DNA from: Alphaproteobacteria bacterium
GTDB lineage: Bacteria; Pseudomonadota; Alphaproteobacteria; Puniceispirillales; Puniceispirillaceae
Length of the DNA stretch: 42,300 nt
Direction of reading: 5' to 3'
NCBI GenBank assembly: GCA_009920665.1
Contig: RFZL01000016.1
Coordinates: forward strand, 1-42,300
Part shown: piece after piece, positions 40,983-42,300 of the stretch
How positions within the stretch are numbered: the first letter of the stretch is position 1
Layout: each line of letters opens with the position of its first letter
Translations under genes and position numbers: made by a program
Notes under the pieces: model-generated
The model's database searches: none
Seen by the model: the letters and a program-made list of their open reading frames with translations, nothing else
Told to the model about the DNA's origin: nothing

Positions 40983-41578
40983 GCACGACGCCGAGCGCGG
41001 AGGCCGTCGCCGAGCTGCAGCTTGGCGATATCGTCTATCTCGACGGGCTGATCTATACCGCGCGCGAGGGCGTCTATATGCGGGCGCTTGAGGACCAGGC
41101 CAACATCCCGATGGACCTGCCGTCACAGAGCGCGGCGAATTTCCACTGCTCGCCAGCGGCCAATATCCGCGCCGATGGCAGTTTCGATCTTGGCGCGGTC
41201 ACCGCCACCGCATCCTTCCGCTTTGCCAAATGGCTTCCCGAATGGATGGCGAAGACCGGCGCCAGGCTGATCATCGGCAAGGGCGGTATGTCATCGAAGG
41301 ATTACAAGGATTATTTCGTGCCGAATGGCGCTGTCTATCTGTCGACGGTGGGCTATGGCACCGGCGCGCTGCTGGGGCGCGGGGTCGAGACGGTCGAGGC
41401 CGTCCATTGGCATGAGGAGCTTGGCATCGCGCAGGCCATGTGGGTGATCAACTGCCTGTTCGAGCGCGAGAACGCCAAGATCGCGGCCAATCTGGAAAAA
41501 CTCTATGAAGGCACCCGCCCGGCGGTGCTGAAACGCCTCGGCGAGACGGATGACCGAAGCGACGAGATGATTGGGTAG
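40946..41578 (+). CDS. Class I fumarate hydratase, beta subunit
   Basis: Swivelling-domain subunit of 210 residues, TtdB-like. LQLGDIVYLDGLIYTARE, the catalytic-loop GKGGMSSKDY and PNGAVYLSTVGYGTGALLGR match the C-terminal domain of class I fumarases. GGGAGA lies seven bases before the ATG, which is inside the alpha gene, so the subunits are translated together. It is the last gene of the SDH-fumarase operon and is followed by a hairpin. Confidence 0.87.
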   Translation: MGTSRKPREIRLSTTPSAEAVAELQLGDIVYLDGLIYTAREGVYMRALEDQANIPMDLPSQSAANFHCSPAANIRADGSFDLGAVTATASFRFAKWLPEWMAKTGARLIIGKGGMSSKDYKDYFVPNGAVYLSTVGYGTGALLGRGVETVEAVHWHEELGIAQAMWVINCLFERENAKIAANLEKLYEGTRPAVLKRLGETDDRSDEMIG

Positions 41579-41585
41579 AAACCAG

Positions 41586-41632
41586 TTGCGAAAGACCACG
41601 CCAAAAGCTTTCGCAAACAAGGACTATTTTTT
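41586..41632 (+). terminator. Possible terminator after the SDH-fumarase operon
   Basis: TTGCGAAAG (41586-41594) and CTTTCGCAA (41608-41616) form a perfect 9-bp stem with a 13-base loop, eight bases past the fumarase beta stop. A run of six T follows about ten bases later, further away than in a standard terminator. Placement supports transcription termination between the convergent fumarase and toxin genes. Confidence 0.5.
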
Positions 41633-41690
41633 GAAAACTCGCGTTTAGGCCTTATCGGCCACTTGCCGCAATTGGGTTCGTTTCGGGATT

Positions 41691-41948
41691 TTAGCGGTAC
41701 ACAGCCCCACGGTGGCCGATCTTAATGATCAGGATCACGACCCCCTCATTGTCGATGGCGTAGATCACGCGATACCTCCCCACCCGGAGCCTGTACGCGT
41801 CTCGGCCCGTCAGGCTCCTCGCGTTTTGGGGCAGTGGGTATTCAGATAGGCCCTCAATGGATTTAAGAATGCGCTCGACGTCGTGGCGGGGGATGCCCCT
41901 CAAGTCTTTCTTTACCGAGGGCTTGAATGCAATTTTATAGGATGCCAT
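41691..41948 (-). CDS. RelE/ParE-family toxin
   Basis: Small basic protein of 85 residues with the RelE fold. YKIAFKPSVKKDLRGIP, LPQNARSLTGRDAYRLRVG and RYRVIYAIDNEGVVILIIKI are typical of RelE mRNA interferases, which cut mRNA on the ribosome. The arginines of the YRLRVGRYRVIY strand are the usual catalytic and RNA-binding positions. The ATG overlaps the antitoxin gene by 14 bases, so it is translated after it. Local base composition is more AT-rich than the surrounding genes, suggesting acquisition. Confidence 0.9.
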   Translation of the reverse strand: MASYKIAFKPSVKKDLRGIPRHDVERILKSIEGLSEYPLPQNARSLTGRDAYRLRVGRYRVIYAIDNEGVVILIIKIGHRGAVYR

Positions 41949-42168
41949 CGGCCTTCAGCGACTTAACAAAGTCAGCATAACTAATGCCTGGCTCACTTGT
42001 GCGGGCATCATAATCGGCAATGTCCTCTGCGTCCTCAGCCGTGAGCATTGCAATGGCCTCATTGACAATTTCAGAAATGGATCGGTTTTCCTCTGCGGCC
42101 TTGAGGCGGAGCGCCTTGTGCATGTCGGGGTCAAAGTAGATGGTCGAACGCTGTGAGAGTTGCGGCAT
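41935..42168 (-). CDS. Ribbon-helix-helix/RelB-type antitoxin
   Basis: Antitoxin of 77 residues. The N-terminal part STIYFDPDMHKALRLKAAE followed by NRSISEIVNEAIAM is a ribbon-helix-helix DNA-binding domain. The acidic C-terminal half (EDAEDIADYDARTSEPGISY) should wrap and neutralise the toxin. AAGGAAA lies just upstream of the ATG. The gene precedes and overlaps the toxin gene, and its promoter lies in a long palindrome, the expected autoregulatory site for antitoxin and toxin-antitoxin complex. Confidence 0.9.
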   Translation of the reverse strand: MPQLSQRSTIYFDPDMHKALRLKAAEENRSISEIVNEAIAMLTAEDAEDIADYDARTSEPGISYADFVKSLKADGIL

Positions 42169-42190
42169 TGTCTATTTCCTTAATTTAAAA

Positions 42191-42221
42191 ACATTATAGC
42201 GTTGTAACGCTATAATGTCAA
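42191..42221 (-). promoter_or_regulatory. Consensus sigma-70 promoter inside a 28-bp palindromic operator of the toxin-antitoxin operon
   Basis: Leftward, TTGACA (42221-42216) and TATAAT (42198-42193) are separated by exactly 17 bases: a perfect consensus promoter. The same bases form an inverted repeat with 13-bp arms, ACATTATAGCGTT and AACGCTATAATGT, around a two-base centre (42191-42218). Binding of the ribbon-helix-helix antitoxin here would block RNA polymerase. Confidence 0.88.
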
Positions 42222-42250
42222 AGCGTCATCGACACCTTGCTTGGCAACAA

Positions 42251-42300
42251 TTATTGGCTGAGCCTATTGGCAATCCATTCCCTCGCGCCGTCGTAGTCGA
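42251..42300 (-). CDS. C-terminal end of an unidentified gene (runs off right edge)
   Basis: A leftward frame entering from the right edge reads DYDGAREWIANRLSQ and stops with TAA at 42253-42251, 30 bases before the toxin-antitoxin promoter. The composition looks like a real protein C-terminus, but fifteen residues are too few to name it. Confidence 0.45.
   Translation of the reverse strand, partial: DYDGAREWIANRLSQ

Overview
The window is a GC-rich, densely packed chromosomal segment of a proteobacterium, most likely an alphaproteobacterium. That assignment is inference: it rests on overall protein similarity, GC-rich codon use, many ATGA-type overlaps and clear Shine-Dalgarno sites. No rRNA, tRNA, CRISPR array, phage block or insertion sequence was recognised. 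A free-living, probably aquatic heterotroph is suggested by the uptake, aromatic catabolism, methanethiol oxidation and photolyase genes, but no single marker proves it.

Left part (1-8.1 kb). A branched-chain amino acid type ABC importer is read leftward: livK, a strong terminator, a fused livG-livF ATPase, livH and the start of livM. Next come a propionyl-CoA synthetase (prpE), a divergent small rhodanese, and a NylB-like serine hydrolase. A 313-bp gap follows, with a possible gene remnant and an 8-bp tandem repeat.

8.1-20.2 kb. A YnjBCD-type ABC system is divergently arranged (ynjD leftward, ynjB and ynjC rightward) and is followed by an SGNH esterase and a DMT-family exporter. Leftward again are a Rieske oxygenase coupled to a class IV aminotransferase, and hflX. 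Then come an SDR oxidoreductase (rightward), a CysQ-like phosphatase and a photolyase/cryptochrome (both leftward).

20.3-26.4 kb. A homoprotocatechuate meta-cleavage cluster: hpaE-hpaD-hpaG-hpaH-hpaI leftward, and hpaF-hpaR rightward from a shared control region. Together they would convert 3,4-dihydroxyphenylacetate to pyruvate and succinic semialdehyde. The upstream 4-hydroxyphenylacetate hydroxylase is absent here. HpaF lacks the family's catalytic N-terminal proline.

26.4-35.9 kb. A UDP-glucuronate epimerase with a metallo-beta-lactamase-fold hydrolase, a PcaF-like thiolase, a luciferase-like monooxygenase, a MATE and an MFS transporter. Then a tight operon of a selenium-binding-protein-family methanethiol oxidase, a [2Fe-2S] ferredoxin and a CoA-binding protein.

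35.9-42.3 kb. An NfsA-type nitroreductase, then an operon for a succinate dehydrogenase/fumarate reductase (iron-sulfur subunit, two paralogous membrane anchors, flavoprotein) and a two-subunit class I fumarase. The flavoprotein gene is broken by a deletion-plus-frameshift that removes a catalytic segment. The right edge has a RelBE-like toxin-antitoxin pair under a consensus sigma-70 promoter embedded in a 28-bp palindrome, and the last codons of an unidentified gene.

The most notable observations are the broken flavoprotein in an unusual SDH/fumarase operon, the methanethiol oxidase-ferredoxin coupling, the Pro-to-Ala change in HpaF, the LivG-LivF fusion that looks like stop-codon loss, and the toxin-antitoxin operator/promoter.
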